Translations under genes and position numbers: made by a program
In this document: positions 14,932-21,039 of the stretch, one piece after another
Numbering within the stretch: the stretch's first letter is position 1
Layout: each line of letters begins with the position of its first letter
Notes under the pieces: model-generated
The model's database searches: none
Seen by the model: only the letters and a program-made list of their open reading frames with translations
What the model was told of the DNA's origin: nothing
Virus record (IMG/VR): IMGVR_UViG_3300030389_002233
Coordinates: 1-21,039 of that record
Length of the DNA: 21,039 bases
Source of the DNA: a virus
Strand: one strand, 5' to 3'

Positions 14932-15396
14932 TTAGCTGATGACGTAGAGCATCGTCACGGCGATGGAGCCGGTGCCAGCGGCGCCGCCCATAGTGACCGT
15001 GACGGTCTTGCCATTCTCGTCAGCATCGACCTCCTCGCCATTCAGCAGCGCGAGCGTGGCAGCAATGTCCACAATCTGTGCCGATGTCGAAGCGGCTGCG
15101 GCCTTGTAGGCTGCGGCAGATGCAGACACGTCCGTGCCGGCTGCATTTTTGTGAGCCGCAAAACCCACAGACAGAGTAGTCGATGAACCCAGCGCATCGT
15201 GAGCCAGCTGGCCCTGGAGGATGCGAGCGCCATCAGGCAGAGTGAACATTTCGATCACGTCTCCAGATGCCAGGCTCGAAGCCTCGTAGGTGCCGTGAGC
15301 AACGCGGACTTCACCGCCCAGCTCGTTGGCTTTCACGAAATCAGAAGGGTCGTCCTGAGTCAGCGTGGTTTGCTGCGTGCTATATACAGTAGCCAT
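14932..15396 (-). CDS. Probable head decoration or minor capsid protein
   Basis: A 154-residue protein, Ala/Ser/Thr-rich and probably all-beta, with VKANELGGEVRVAHGTYEAS, DVIEMFTLPDGARILQGQ and DENGKTVTVTMGG. It is directly downstream of the major capsid gene, where decoration or capsid-stabilising proteins are usual, and the phrase SGDVIEMFTLPDGARI resembles such marine-phage structural proteins. The ribosome site is a perfect TAAGGAGG that includes the capsid stop codon and lies eight bases before the ATG, so expression is probably very high, as expected for a protein needed in capsid stoichiometry. A strong terminator follows. No catalytic or membrane feature is visible. The role is inferred from position and composition. 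Confidence 0.65.
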   Translation of the reverse strand: MATVYSTQQTTLTQDDPSDFVKANELGGEVRVAHGTYEASSLASGDVIEMFTLPDGARILQGQLAHDALGSSTTLSVGFAAHKNAAGTDVSASAAAYKAAAASTSAQIVDIAATLALLNGEEVDADENGKTVTVTMGGAAGTGSIAVTMLYVIS

Positions 15397-15404
15397 TTCT
15401 CATG

Positions 15405-15413
15405 CCCTCCTTA
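15405..15413 (-). promoter_or_regulatory. Strong Shine-Dalgarno of the decoration gene, overlapping the capsid stop
   Basis: On the minus strand TAAGGAGGG begins with the TAA stop of the capsid gene and ends eight bases before the decoration ATG at 15396. An out-of-frame ATG at 15403 lies too close to this site to be the start. The arrangement couples decoration translation to capsid termination. Confidence 0.85.
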
Positions 15414-16274
15414 TGCGCTCTCGTCACAATCGATTTGCACGACCTTAGCCTCTTCCATCCTGGTCGCACCGAAGGTGGCGCAGTAGTAGACCTGGGTGGA
15501 GTAGCTCTTGTCGGAGCGCTCATCGATGCGTGACATGACATCCTTGCCGACGGCCAGCTTGATGCCGTCCTCGGCCCATGCAAAGCATGTGCGGATATTG
15601 CCTGATTTGCCGAGGCGTGTGCTCATGTGGAACTGGAATCCCATGAACGTGTTGATCTCACCCTGAACAAGAGCCTTTACCGTGTTGAAATCGCTCGAAG
15701 TTACAGAGGTGGTGTTCAACAGCGCCTCGATTTGATCAGGCCCCACAGCGATATGCCGAGGGATCGAAGGATCCACCGAACCATTGTCGAGGATCTTCTT
15801 TGCCTGGATCAGTTTTGCCACGGTCAGGTCAGCCGAGCCGTTAGCAATCTGGTTAGCGGCCAGCATCGAGGTGCTGGTCGAACCGGACTTGCCTGTCTTG
15901 GCGGTTCCTGTTGCGGCGGTGATGATGGCATCGTCCATCGCCCGGCCCATTGCAGCAGCTGCTGCCTGAGCATAGGTTGATGTCGGATCGATGAGCATCT
16001 TGACCTTATCGACATCATCGATCAGATCAGCCCACTCATACGAATCCATCGTGACCATTCGCCTCGAATGGGGGGTCTCGACGACGGGGGTGTCCCCGTG
16101 GCGCGAGGTGCGCTTCACAGCAGCTGCGGCTCCGACCTGGTCGAAGAACGCCTTCTCGCCCGTGACGCTCTCCTCAGATACGCCGCCCCGAAGAATGGAG
16201 CCACGCTGCTGAGACAGAAGCTGGACGTTGGTCGAAAACTGCTGGGAAAACGCGGTGGTGATTTGAGCACTCAT
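15411..16274 (-). CDS. Major capsid protein
   Basis: A 287-residue protein beginning MSAQITTAFSQQFSTNVQLL, then SEESVTGEKAFFDQVGAAAA and TPVVETPHSRRMVTMDSYEW ADLIDDVDK, which is the pattern of podovirus capsid proteins in the Phage_capsid_2 type (HK97-like fold expected). Later elements include YAQAAAAAMGRAMDDAII, a Gly/Ser/Thr loop, and SRLGKSGNIRTCFAWAEDGI near the end. It follows a scaffold gene and precedes a decoration gene. Translation starts at ATG 16274 with AAAGGAG six bases upstream. It is the only gene in the window with a long, structured leader, consistent with separate control of a highly expressed protein. Confidence 0.93.
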   Translation of the reverse strand: MSAQITTAFSQQFSTNVQLLSQQRGSILRGGVSEESVTGEKAFFDQVGAAAAVKRTSRHGDTPVVETPHSRRMVTMDSYEWADLIDDVDKVKMLIDPTSTYAQAAAAAMGRAMDDAIITAATGTAKTGKSGSTSTSMLAANQIANGSADLTVAKLIQAKKILDNGSVDPSIPRHIAVGPDQIEALLNTTSVTSSDFNTVKALVQGEINTFMGFQFHMSTRLGKSGNIRTCFAWAEDGIKLAVGKDVMSRIDERSDKSYSTQVYYCATFGATRMEEAKVVQIDCDESA

Positions 16275-16280
16275 GTTGCT

Positions 16281-16287
16281 CTCCTTT
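16281..16287 (-). promoter_or_regulatory. Ribosome binding site of the major capsid gene
   Basis: On the minus strand AAAGGAG is separated by six bases from the capsid ATG at 16274. It lies five bases downstream of the last of three abutting hairpins, so it remains outside the predicted structure and accessible. Confidence 0.85.
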
Positions 16288-16292
16288 CACAC

Positions 16293-16341
16293 TAGCGTTT
16301 TGATTGCTCGCTACCCGGCGACCGCCGGACGAAAGGTTCGT
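16293..16341 (-). promoter_or_regulatory. Three abutting hairpins in the capsid leader (candidate structured RNA)
   Basis: In minus-strand order the leader contains ACGAA-CCT-TTCGT (16341-16329), then CCGGC-GGTC-GCCGG (16328-16315), one linker base, then TAGCG, an 11-base A-rich loop, and CGCTA (16313-16293). Together these fill 49 bases almost without unpaired linkers. No U-tract follows, so they are not simple terminators. They could stabilise the capsid message, mark a processing site, or affect translation. The complementarity is seen; the function is inferred. Confidence 0.55.
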
Positions 16342-16352
16342 ACAGTTTACGG

Positions 16353-16424
16353 CTGCGTCCGCCAGGGGCCTGGGGCTTATCCTGGTTTTTGTGTCTGCGT
16401 TGGCAGGGGCCGGAGCTTGTCCTG
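16353..16424. repeat. Imperfect direct repeat in the scaffold-capsid intergenic region
   Basis: On the plus strand, 16353-16384 and 16395-16424 are two copies about 42 bases apart sharing CTGCGT, CAGGGGCC, GCTT and TCCTG in the same order, with small differences and a one- to two-base length change. CTGCGT appears a third time at 16422-16427. The gap is non-coding as far as I can tell. A duplicated regulatory element or remnant of a tandem duplication are possible explanations. Confidence 0.6.
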
Positions 16425-16433
16425 CGTTACAGA

Positions 16434-17264
16434 CTAGGCAGAGATGGCTGCGATCTTCTCTTCAATCTCGAAAGCCCTTCTCACCTGGAAGTCGTGCTCT
16501 GGATGGCGATTGTCCCAATACGGGGTGCCAGGTGCGCGCAGCTGAGCCAGCTCTTCACGCATTTCGTCAGGCGTCTGTCCGCCTGTCATCTTCACCCCTT
16601 CGAGCGTGTCCTCCGACACTTTCTCATGGATGAAAGATCCGATGTTTGCCAGGAACCGGATGAAGGACGGGTGATCGCCCAGCATCGTGCCGTCCGGCAT
16701 GGGTGTCTCTGCGAAATTCAGCTCACCGAAAGTCTCGAGCGCTGCGTTGGCTAGGCCCAGCTGGTCCTCGTAGGCCTCGCCCCACTCGCGCTTGAGCTCG
16801 AGCTCGGTGTCGGCCTGGATCTGCTCGGTATGTGCCTGGTCTTGTCCGACCAGCTCGCCGAGCCGTCCGCCATAGCGATCCATAATTAGTTGCGCCTGGG
16901 TGTTGTTGAGCCCGGCCTCATGGGCCACGCCCATAAACCACTGAACCACCCCGTCGTCTGGCTGTACGCCCTCTGGAGGGGTGTAGTTGATCTGGTAGCC
17001 ACTAGGGTCCTCTGGACGCCCGAGCTTGCTATATACGGCGTTCCAATCGTCAGCGGTGGACGATTTACCTGGGAGCGCGATCTTGTCAGCGCCGATCATC
17101 GACTGCGCGTGGACAAAGCCCTTTGCCAGGCTGCCAACATCCTGGATGGTTGAAAGAGATTTGTGATCCCGGATCTCCTCGGGGATCATTGAGCGCCAGT
17201 TGTCGCTGGTGCCAGACGGGGCTACCTCCTCGGTGGAGACCTCCGCTACCTGTTCTTCACTCAT
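16434..17264 (-). CDS. Capsid scaffolding / assembly protein
   Basis: A 276-residue acidic protein beginning MSEEQVAEVSTEEVAPSGTS, with DNWRSMIPEEIRDHKSL at about 21-37, GSLAKGFVHAQSMIGADKIA at about 44-63, then a conserved-looking phrase DWNAVYSKLGRPEDPSGY. The remainder is helical and charged, and the C-terminus (GTPYWDNRHPEHDFQVRRAF) carries the YWD..HP.H motif seen near the end of many podovirus scaffolds, followed by a basic helix that could bind capsid subunits. Position directly between portal-associated genes and the major capsid gene fits. It overlaps the Bbp19-like gene by eight bases. The protein should be present in procapsids and lost on maturation. No protease motif is seen. Confidence 0.82.
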   Translation of the reverse strand: MSEEQVAEVSTEEVAPSGTSDNWRSMIPEEIRDHKSLSTIQDVGSLAKGFVHAQSMIGADKIALPGKSSTADDWNAVYSKLGRPEDPSGYQINYTPPEGVQPDDGVVQWFMGVAHEAGLNNTQAQLIMDRYGGRLGELVGQDQAHTEQIQADTELELKREWGEAYEDQLGLANAALETFGELNFAETPMPDGTMLGDHPSFIRFLANIGSFIHEKVSEDTLEGVKMTGGQTPDEMREELAQLRAPGTPYWDNRHPEHDFQVRRAFEIEEKIAAISA

Positions 17265-17481
17265 TCTGTGCCATTTCCTCTAGCTGTTTATGGTCGCGCA
17301 GCATTGACTTGATGAACAGAACCACCGTGCGCTGCCCCTCACGGTAGGCTGTCTCGTTGGGATCCACAGAGAAGGTTGAAGAATGTTCACAAAACCTCAC
17401 GCCCAGATCCTCGAGGATCCGTTCCCCTTGAACTGACGTGAAGACCTCCTTGTAGAGCTCCCTGGTATCTTCCGGCGTCAT
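17257..17481 (-). CDS. Bbp19-like small phage protein
   Basis: A 74-residue protein: YKEVFTSVQGERILEDLGVR, then FCEHSSTFSVDPNETAYREG and QRTVVLFIKSMLRDH. The pattern of a short helix ending in VLxDL, a loop with DPxxTxxREGQR, and a following hydrophobic helix matches the small Bbp19 family of podoviruses related to Bordetella phage BPP-1, encoded between portal and scaffold genes. Its function is not established; a minor head-assembly role is likely from location. It begins in an ATGA overlap with the portal stop and runs eight bases into the scaffold gene. Family assignment is from memory of the motif. Confidence 0.72.
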   Translation of the reverse strand: MTPEDTRELYKEVFTSVQGERILEDLGVRFCEHSSTFSVDPNETAYREGQRTVVLFIKSMLRDHKQLEEMAQNE

Positions 17482-19082
17482 TGCTTGGTCGCCTCAATGA
17501 ACGGCGCTGCTGCCCCAGCTGCCTGGGCTTGCTCGGTCAGCTGCTGCTGCTGAGCCTGGGCTTGCTGTGCCTGGGCGCGCTGCTGGCGCTCGAGGGTGAC
17601 TTGCTGGTCGCCCTTGATGGCTGTGGCCGGGATCCCAAGCACCTTGATGATGTGCTTCGAGACGCCGTCTGTATCGATGTAATCCATGATGGACGGGTCG
17701 AGCTGGGTGAGCGGCATCATCAGCTCGAGCAGCCTGGTCAGCGCCTGGATGTCGCCCTGGCGCTGCGCTTTGGCTAGTGGGCTCACATATTCGATCTCGA
17801 TGTTTCTGTCGCGCATGAACTCCGGTGCCGGCGCAAAAGCCTTGTTTCTGGCCAGGATGTTGTATGTCCTGCTGATCAGCGGCTGCAGCAGCTCCGCCTG
17901 CATCCTGCCCATGACCGGGCCAAGCAGTCTCATCTTCTCCTCTGTCCTTTGGACCACCTCGGTGGCCGTCATCTGCGGTCCTTGGCCGAGGATTAGCTGA
18001 TCGACATAGAAGGCCGCCCTGATTGCCTGACGGCGCTGCTCCTCCATGTTGAGGCCCAGCGGGTTGTTGGCCCCGATGTTGAGCGGCTCGATGCGGTCGC
18101 GTGTCCCGCTGCGATAGAAGTTGAGGCCGCCTGGCACGGTCCTGACCGGCAGGATGAAGCCGTCGTCTGGCACCAGGAGCGGCGGATCCACCTGTTTCTG
18201 TGCGGCGCGGATCGTCACCTCGGACATCTTGTTCAGCATTTTGATGTCAGCCAGGGCTGTCATGCTCGGGCTGCGGCCGTATCCGATCTCGAAAGAGCTC
18301 TTGAGGAACCTGGGCGCCATGTAGGGGAACTCATCAAAGCCCCCTTCGCTGATGATGATCTTCTCCTCGGGATCCAGGTAGACCGACGCGATGGGCTTGT
18401 TCTGGCTGTTGACCTTGGTTACGTCCCGCTCGTCGCGCTTATAGACGGCGTGGATCAGGGTCATCATCTGGTAAGGATCCGTGTCGGCTTTTTTCAGCAT
18501 CTTCGGGCTGACATTCTCAGCTCCGAACCTGGCCATCACGGCCCTCGCCGGCATCTTGAATTTACGATAGACGGTATCGACGCGGCCGTTCTGGTCCTCT
18601 GACAGATAGCACTCGGAGATATGCCTGGTCGAAAAGCGCAGAGAGAAATCATCGTCTGCTTCAACAAACATGACAGCCGTGCCGAATGTAATCAGATCGT
18701 GGTACAGCTCGTGGATCTGCTCCTGGAAGTTGGAGCGGTTGAAGCTGTTATACATCACGTCTTCGACAGACTGCAGCCACTCCCTGGCTTCGTCATCGCC
18801 ATCGAGCTCGCGGTCGCCAAAGCTCAGCGAGAACCAGCTGGTCGAGGCGTTGGTCAGCATCCCGTGCAGCGAGGCGCTGAGCAGCTCGGCCGCATGGATG
18901 GCAGTGCCATCGAAGATCAGCTCGGAGCGCTTGTCGCCAGGAGATCTGACTTTCGTCACGTCTGCCTTGCGCGGCACGACATAGTCAGCGATCTCCTGCC
19001 AATGGCTTTCCCAGGTTTGGCGCTGGTTTTCCAGGCTGCCAAAGCGTTTCAGCAGCATGGCTGCGTTGTCATCCACGGCCAT
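17478..19082 (-). CDS. Portal / head-to-tail connecting protein
   Basis: A 534-residue protein of the podovirus head-to-tail connector family. Hallmarks are TWESHWQEIADYVVPRKADV near the start, ELIFDGTAIHAAELLSASLH at about 54-73, GMLTNASTSWFSLSF at about 74-88, then ITFGTAVMFVEADD and STRHISECYLSEDQNGRVDT. Twelve copies should form the DNA portal and bind terminase and the gp11-like adaptor. The C-terminus is Gln/Ala-rich (AQAQQAQAQQQQLTEQAQAA), plausibly the flexible or helical barrel end inside the capsid. The ATG is preceded by AGGGAG six bases away and lies one base after the upstream gene's TAA. Length is normal for the family. Confidence 0.95.
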   Translation of the reverse strand: MAVDDNAAMLLKRFGSLENQRQTWESHWQEIADYVVPRKADVTKVRSPGDKRSELIFDGTAIHAAELLSASLHGMLTNASTSWFSLSFGDRELDGDDEAREWLQSVEDVMYNSFNRSNFQEQIHELYHDLITFGTAVMFVEADDDFSLRFSTRHISECYLSEDQNGRVDTVYRKFKMPARAVMARFGAENVSPKMLKKADTDPYQMMTLIHAVYKRDERDVTKVNSQNKPIASVYLDPEEKIIISEGGFDEFPYMAPRFLKSSFEIGYGRSPSMTALADIKMLNKMSEVTIRAAQKQVDPPLLVPDDGFILPVRTVPGGLNFYRSGTRDRIEPLNIGANNPLGLNMEEQRRQAIRAAFYVDQLILGQGPQMTATEVVQRTEEKMRLLGPVMGRMQAELLQPLISRTYNILARNKAFAPAPEFMRDRNIEIEYVSPLAKAQRQGDIQALTRLLELMMPLTQLDPSIMDYIDTDGVSKHIIKVLGIPATAIKGDQQVTLERQQRAQAQQAQAQQQQLTEQAQAAGAAAPFIEATKQ

Positions 19083-19083
19083 G

Positions 19084-19692
19084 TTAGCTCCCTAGCAGCT
19101 GTTTCTTTTCTGTCGGTGCATCGCCCAGGACGCCGCGTGAGCTTGTCAGGATGCTCCTGGTACGTCTGCCCCGCATGTAGGGGCTTGCCCTACCCCTGGT
19201 AACGGCAGCCGTCTCTCTGGCGCTTCTGACAACAGATGCGGGTCTGATTGGGTCTGCCGCCGGCGCAGCCTGGCCGGAGGAGCCTGGCGCACCACTAACG
19301 GGAGATGAGGCCGGTGGGTTTGCCGGCGGCAGAGATGGTGCAGCAGCTGGCGAGGCCGTGCTGGGCTGTTCATCACTTCTTAGATCTGGGCCACCAGGCT
19401 CGCCCGGTTTTGGTGCGTTTGGATCATAGCCAGGCCGGCCTGAATAGACCCTGGCGCCCATTTTGTTCAGATTTATAACGCCGACCACCTGGCCGCGCTC
19501 GTCCCTGACTGCTTCACCGCCGAGCTCCAGGCCTCGTATGATATTGCGGCGGTTCATGTCGCCCAGGCCGCCCATGAGGCCGCCCAACAATCCAGGCAAG
19601 CGATTTGCCTCAGCTGTGCGCTGTCTGGACTGGACCTGGGCGATGGCTGCGCGGTTATCGCGGCCGCTGTCTTCTGCTACCGGGCCGCCCAT
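19084..19692 (-). CDS. Hypothetical protein with disordered Pro/Ala/Ser linker and TSxRGVLxDAP C-terminal motif
   Basis: A 202-residue protein of unknown function. Residues 1-60 are helical and Gly-rich (RLPGLLGGLMGGLGDMNRRN). Residues 60-85 contain a short possible strand pair (GQVVGVINLNKMGARVYSG). Residues 90-155 are a low-complexity Pro/Ala/Ser/Gly linker, likely disordered. The C-terminus is basic and ends with RSILTSSRGVLGDAP (179-193) then KKQLLGS. The same motif ends the preceding small protein, so the two proteins may bind the same partner. The TGATG overlap upstream and single-base spacing to the portal gene place it in the packaging-head operon. Similar short motif proteins occur beside terminase/portal genes in other phages, without known role. 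Confidence 0.7.
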   Translation of the reverse strand: MGGPVAEDSGRDNRAAIAQVQSRQRTAEANRLPGLLGGLMGGLGDMNRRNIIRGLELGGEAVRDERGQVVGVINLNKMGARVYSGRPGYDPNAPKPGEPGGPDLRSDEQPSTASPAAAPSLPPANPPASSPVSGAPGSSGQAAPAADPIRPASVVRSARETAAVTRGRASPYMRGRRTRSILTSSRGVLGDAPTEKKQLLGS

Positions 19693-19937
19693 CAGCTGGT
19701 CTCCTTGTTTTTCGCCTTGCCCATCAGGCTGGCATATTCCAGGGGTGCATCCTCAAGAACGCCGCGCGCACTGGTCTTGATGGTCTTACGCCGGCTCACA
19801 GTCTTCGGATCCCTTGCCTTGCGCTTTACAGCCTCGCTCGGATCACTCGGGCGCACGACGGGCGCAGGAACCACAGGCGGTGGAGGCGGCGGAGGCGGCG
19901 CCGGAGGCACCGCAACCTTTGGTCTTAAAATGCTCAT
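19692..19937 (-). CDS. Small proline-rich protein with TSxRGVLxDAP motif
   Basis: An 81-residue protein: MSILRPKVAV, then a polyproline stretch with eight consecutive prolines (residues 14-21), then a basic helix (EAVKRKARDPKTVSRR) and KTIKTSARGVLEDAP (51-65). The arrangement of a short N-terminal anchor, polyproline spacer and basic I-x-T-S-x-R-G-V motif recurs in small phage proteins near terminase and portal genes; no function is established to my knowledge. The ATG overlaps the terminase stop as ATGA and the stop overlaps the next gene as TGATG. A run of eight prolines should slow ribosomes unless EF-P acts. Its position hints at a packaging accessory or minor head role, which is inference. 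Confidence 0.72.
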   Translation of the reverse strand: MSILRPKVAVPPAPPPPPPPPVVPAPVVRPSDPSEAVKRKARDPKTVSRRKTIKTSARGVLEDAPLEYASLMGKAKNKETS

Positions 19938-21039
19938 AAACTAACCCCCAGCGGGTTGTAGTTACTGTCGGCCATGATCTGCGGCGGCTTCTCTGACCAG
20001 GTGTTCTCGCGAAGACCTACCGCCAGATACCGGAAAGCATCCGCCGCATGGCTCGACCAATCGTGGACAGGCGTGTTCCTAAAGCTGCGAAGCCGCTCGT
20101 TATAGGCCCGGTGATACTGCCTGAGCGCCTCGAGCCCCGGCTTCGTGAGCTCTGAATCAAACCAGCAACGTGGTATAAGCATCTGTGCAGCATGGATGCC
20201 GTCCTCGAGCGGTAGCTTTGGAACTACCCTAAAATTTATTCCTAAATCCCAGGCAGTCTCGCGGCGGCTCTTGCCAGAGCCCAGCTCGCGGACCTCGATG
20301 TCGTGCGGCGCGTTGTGGGTGCCGTAAAAATAGTCCTTCTCCTGGAGCACCTTCGCGTAATGCGGGAGGCCCTCCCCCCTGTTCTCGTAAAAATCTATGA
20401 CGTGGATCGCCCTGCCGACAGACTGGGTGAACCAGATGGCCGTGCTGTCCCCAACACCAAGATCCCACCAGGTATCCACCCGGCAGCTCGGGTCGTAAGG
20501 GACCGATCCGATGCGGCCCTTCTCGTGAGCCTCCTGCATCTCCTTGCCGAAAACAGCCCCCGGCACATTGGCCACCCAGCTGCACTCATACTCCTGGGCA
20601 TACTGGTCAGCCGTCATCATCGACCTGGCTGCCTCGAGCTCCTCTTCGTCCAGGATGTCAGTCTCGCTCGCCCGATAGATCGCTGTGTGCCACTCAGACT
20701 GCCCCTCAGCGGCCGTGTAAAGCTCGTAGAAGGCGTTGTGGCCTCTCGGTGTACCAATGAACAGCGCCCAGCCTTTGCGGTCGCTCAGAGCCGGCCTGAT
20801 GATCTCAGGGAACAAGCTCTCTGGCATGTCTGCCATTTCGTCCAGGACAGCCCCGTCAAGGTAGATCCCCCGCAAGCTGTCAGGGTTCTCAGCACCCAGG
20901 AGCTGGATCCTTGCACCATTCGGCAGATCCGCTCGCAGCTCGGTCTCGTGAAACCGCACCATAGGCACCGCACCAGCAAACTGCTTGAGATAATCCCAAG
21001 CTACAGCCTTGGCCTGCCGATAAGTGGGCGCAATGTACG
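19934..21039 (-). CDS. terL: Terminase large subunit, partial (5' end beyond right edge)
   Basis: The frame is open to the right edge, so the gene continues upstream of the window; the visible first residues YIAPTYRQAKAVAWDYLKQF lie before the first internal GTG and ATG codons, which are therefore not the true start. The visible part includes the ATPase Walker B region (GIYLDGAVLDEMADMPE, Asp-Glu at 20842-20837), the coupling motif FIGTPRGHNAFY, and the RNase H-like nuclease domain: first acidic site in VDTWWDLGVGDSTAIWF (Asp at about 20464) and last Asp in SSHAADAFRYLAVGL. Walker A is off the window. The enzyme cuts and translocates phage DNA into the procapsid through the portal. The stop overlaps the next start as ATGA. 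Confidence 0.96.
   Translation of the reverse strand, partial: YIAPTYRQAKAVAWDYLKQFAGAVPMVRFHETELRADLPNGARIQLLGAENPDSLRGIYLDGAVLDEMADMPESLFPEIIRPALSDRKGWALFIGTPRGHNAFYELYTAAEGQSEWHTAIYRASETDILDEEELEAARSMMTADQYAQEYECSWVANVPGAVFGKEMQEAHEKGRIGSVPYDPSCRVDTWWDLGVGDSTAIWFTQSVGRAIHVIDFYENRGEGLPHYAKVLQEKDYFYGTHNAPHDIEVRELGSGKSRRETAWDLGINFRVVPKLPLEDGIHAAQMLIPRCWFDSELTKPGLEALRQYHRAYNERLRSFRNTPVHDWSSHAADAFRYLAVGLRENTWSEKPPQIMADSNYNPLGVSL

Noticed and set aside
16315-16328. The CCGGC/GCCGG hairpin as a Rho-independent terminator after the scaffold gene.
   Set aside because: No U-rich tract follows in the minus-strand direction and the stem is only five base pairs; it fits better as part of a structured capsid leader.
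16294-16430. An open frame of about 43 codons in the scaffold-capsid gap on the minus strand, ending KLYEPFVRRSPGSEQSKR just before the capsid ribosome site.
   Set aside because: It has no ATG, GTG or TTG start that I could find, is preceded directly by a stop in the same frame, and overlaps the hairpins. A frameshift from the scaffold would have to occur after the scaffold stop. Conservation of this peptide in relatives would revive it.
16275-16433. A T7-type phage promoter or a clear sigma-70 promoter upstream of capsid.
   Set aside because: I found no convincing T7-like consensus or well-spaced TTGACA/TATAAT pair on the minus strand in this gap.
20960-20968. Terminase beginning at the GTG or ATG near 20968-20960.
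   Set aside because: The same frame continues upstream to the window edge with family-typical residues (YIAPTYRQAKAVAWDYLKQF), and Walker A is missing from the visible part, so these are internal codons.
20785-20979. Short alternative minus-strand frames inside the terminase gene.
   Set aside because: They overlap strong ATPase and nuclease motifs in the terminase frame and show no recognisable protein features.

Overview
This window is the structural and lysis end of a tailed-phage genome with podovirus (T7-type short tail) architecture. Every gene I can support lies on the minus strand, so the natural reading order runs from the right edge to the left edge. Junctions are extremely tight: most neighbours share ATGA, TGATG, TAATG or GTGA stop/start overlaps, which points to one or a few long polycistronic, translationally coupled messages. 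No RNA gene, integrase, insertion sequence, CRISPR array or RNA polymerase gene is visible. The host cannot be read directly. A GTA-type Holin_3TM protein, the Bbp19-like protein and the style of the small proteins suggest a proteobacterial host, perhaps a marine alphaproteobacterium. That is inference.

Right third (21039 to 14932), packaging and head: terminase large subunit (5' end off the window), two small proline-rich proteins that share a C-terminal motif, the portal (head-to-tail connector), a Bbp19-like protein, scaffold, major capsid protein, and a probable head decoration protein. The major capsid gene has the only substantial leader (about 160 bases), which holds three abutting hairpins and an imperfect direct repeat. 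A strong intrinsic terminator follows the decoration gene.

Middle (14882 to 4715), tail and DNA-ejection apparatus: tail tubular proteins A and B, then a T7 gp13/gp14/gp15-like series of internal virion proteins. Next comes a 465-residue protein whose C-terminal part resembles a RelA/SpoT nucleotidyltransferase domain, and then a 1032-residue LPD38-like ejection protein. The predicted RelA/SpoT-like domain in what should be an ejected virion protein is the most interesting item here.

Left (4718 to 1418), host recognition: a tail fibre with a T7-type N-terminal anchor, a ten-residue repeat shaft and a tail-collar domain; a 104-residue structural protein; and two tandem paralogous proteins with polyglycine tracts, conserved flanks and divergent cores. 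The paralogue pair is visibly AT-richer than the rest.

Far left (1416 to 1), probable lysis cassette: four consecutive membrane proteins. They are a 56-residue XhlA-like coiled-coil/tail-anchor protein, a 234-residue single-pass protein with a cysteine-bearing tail, a two-pass membrane protein with a canonical EF-hand calcium loop, and the start of a Holin_3TM holin. No endolysin is visible; it may lie beyond the left edge. No gap longer than 300 bases lacks a gene.
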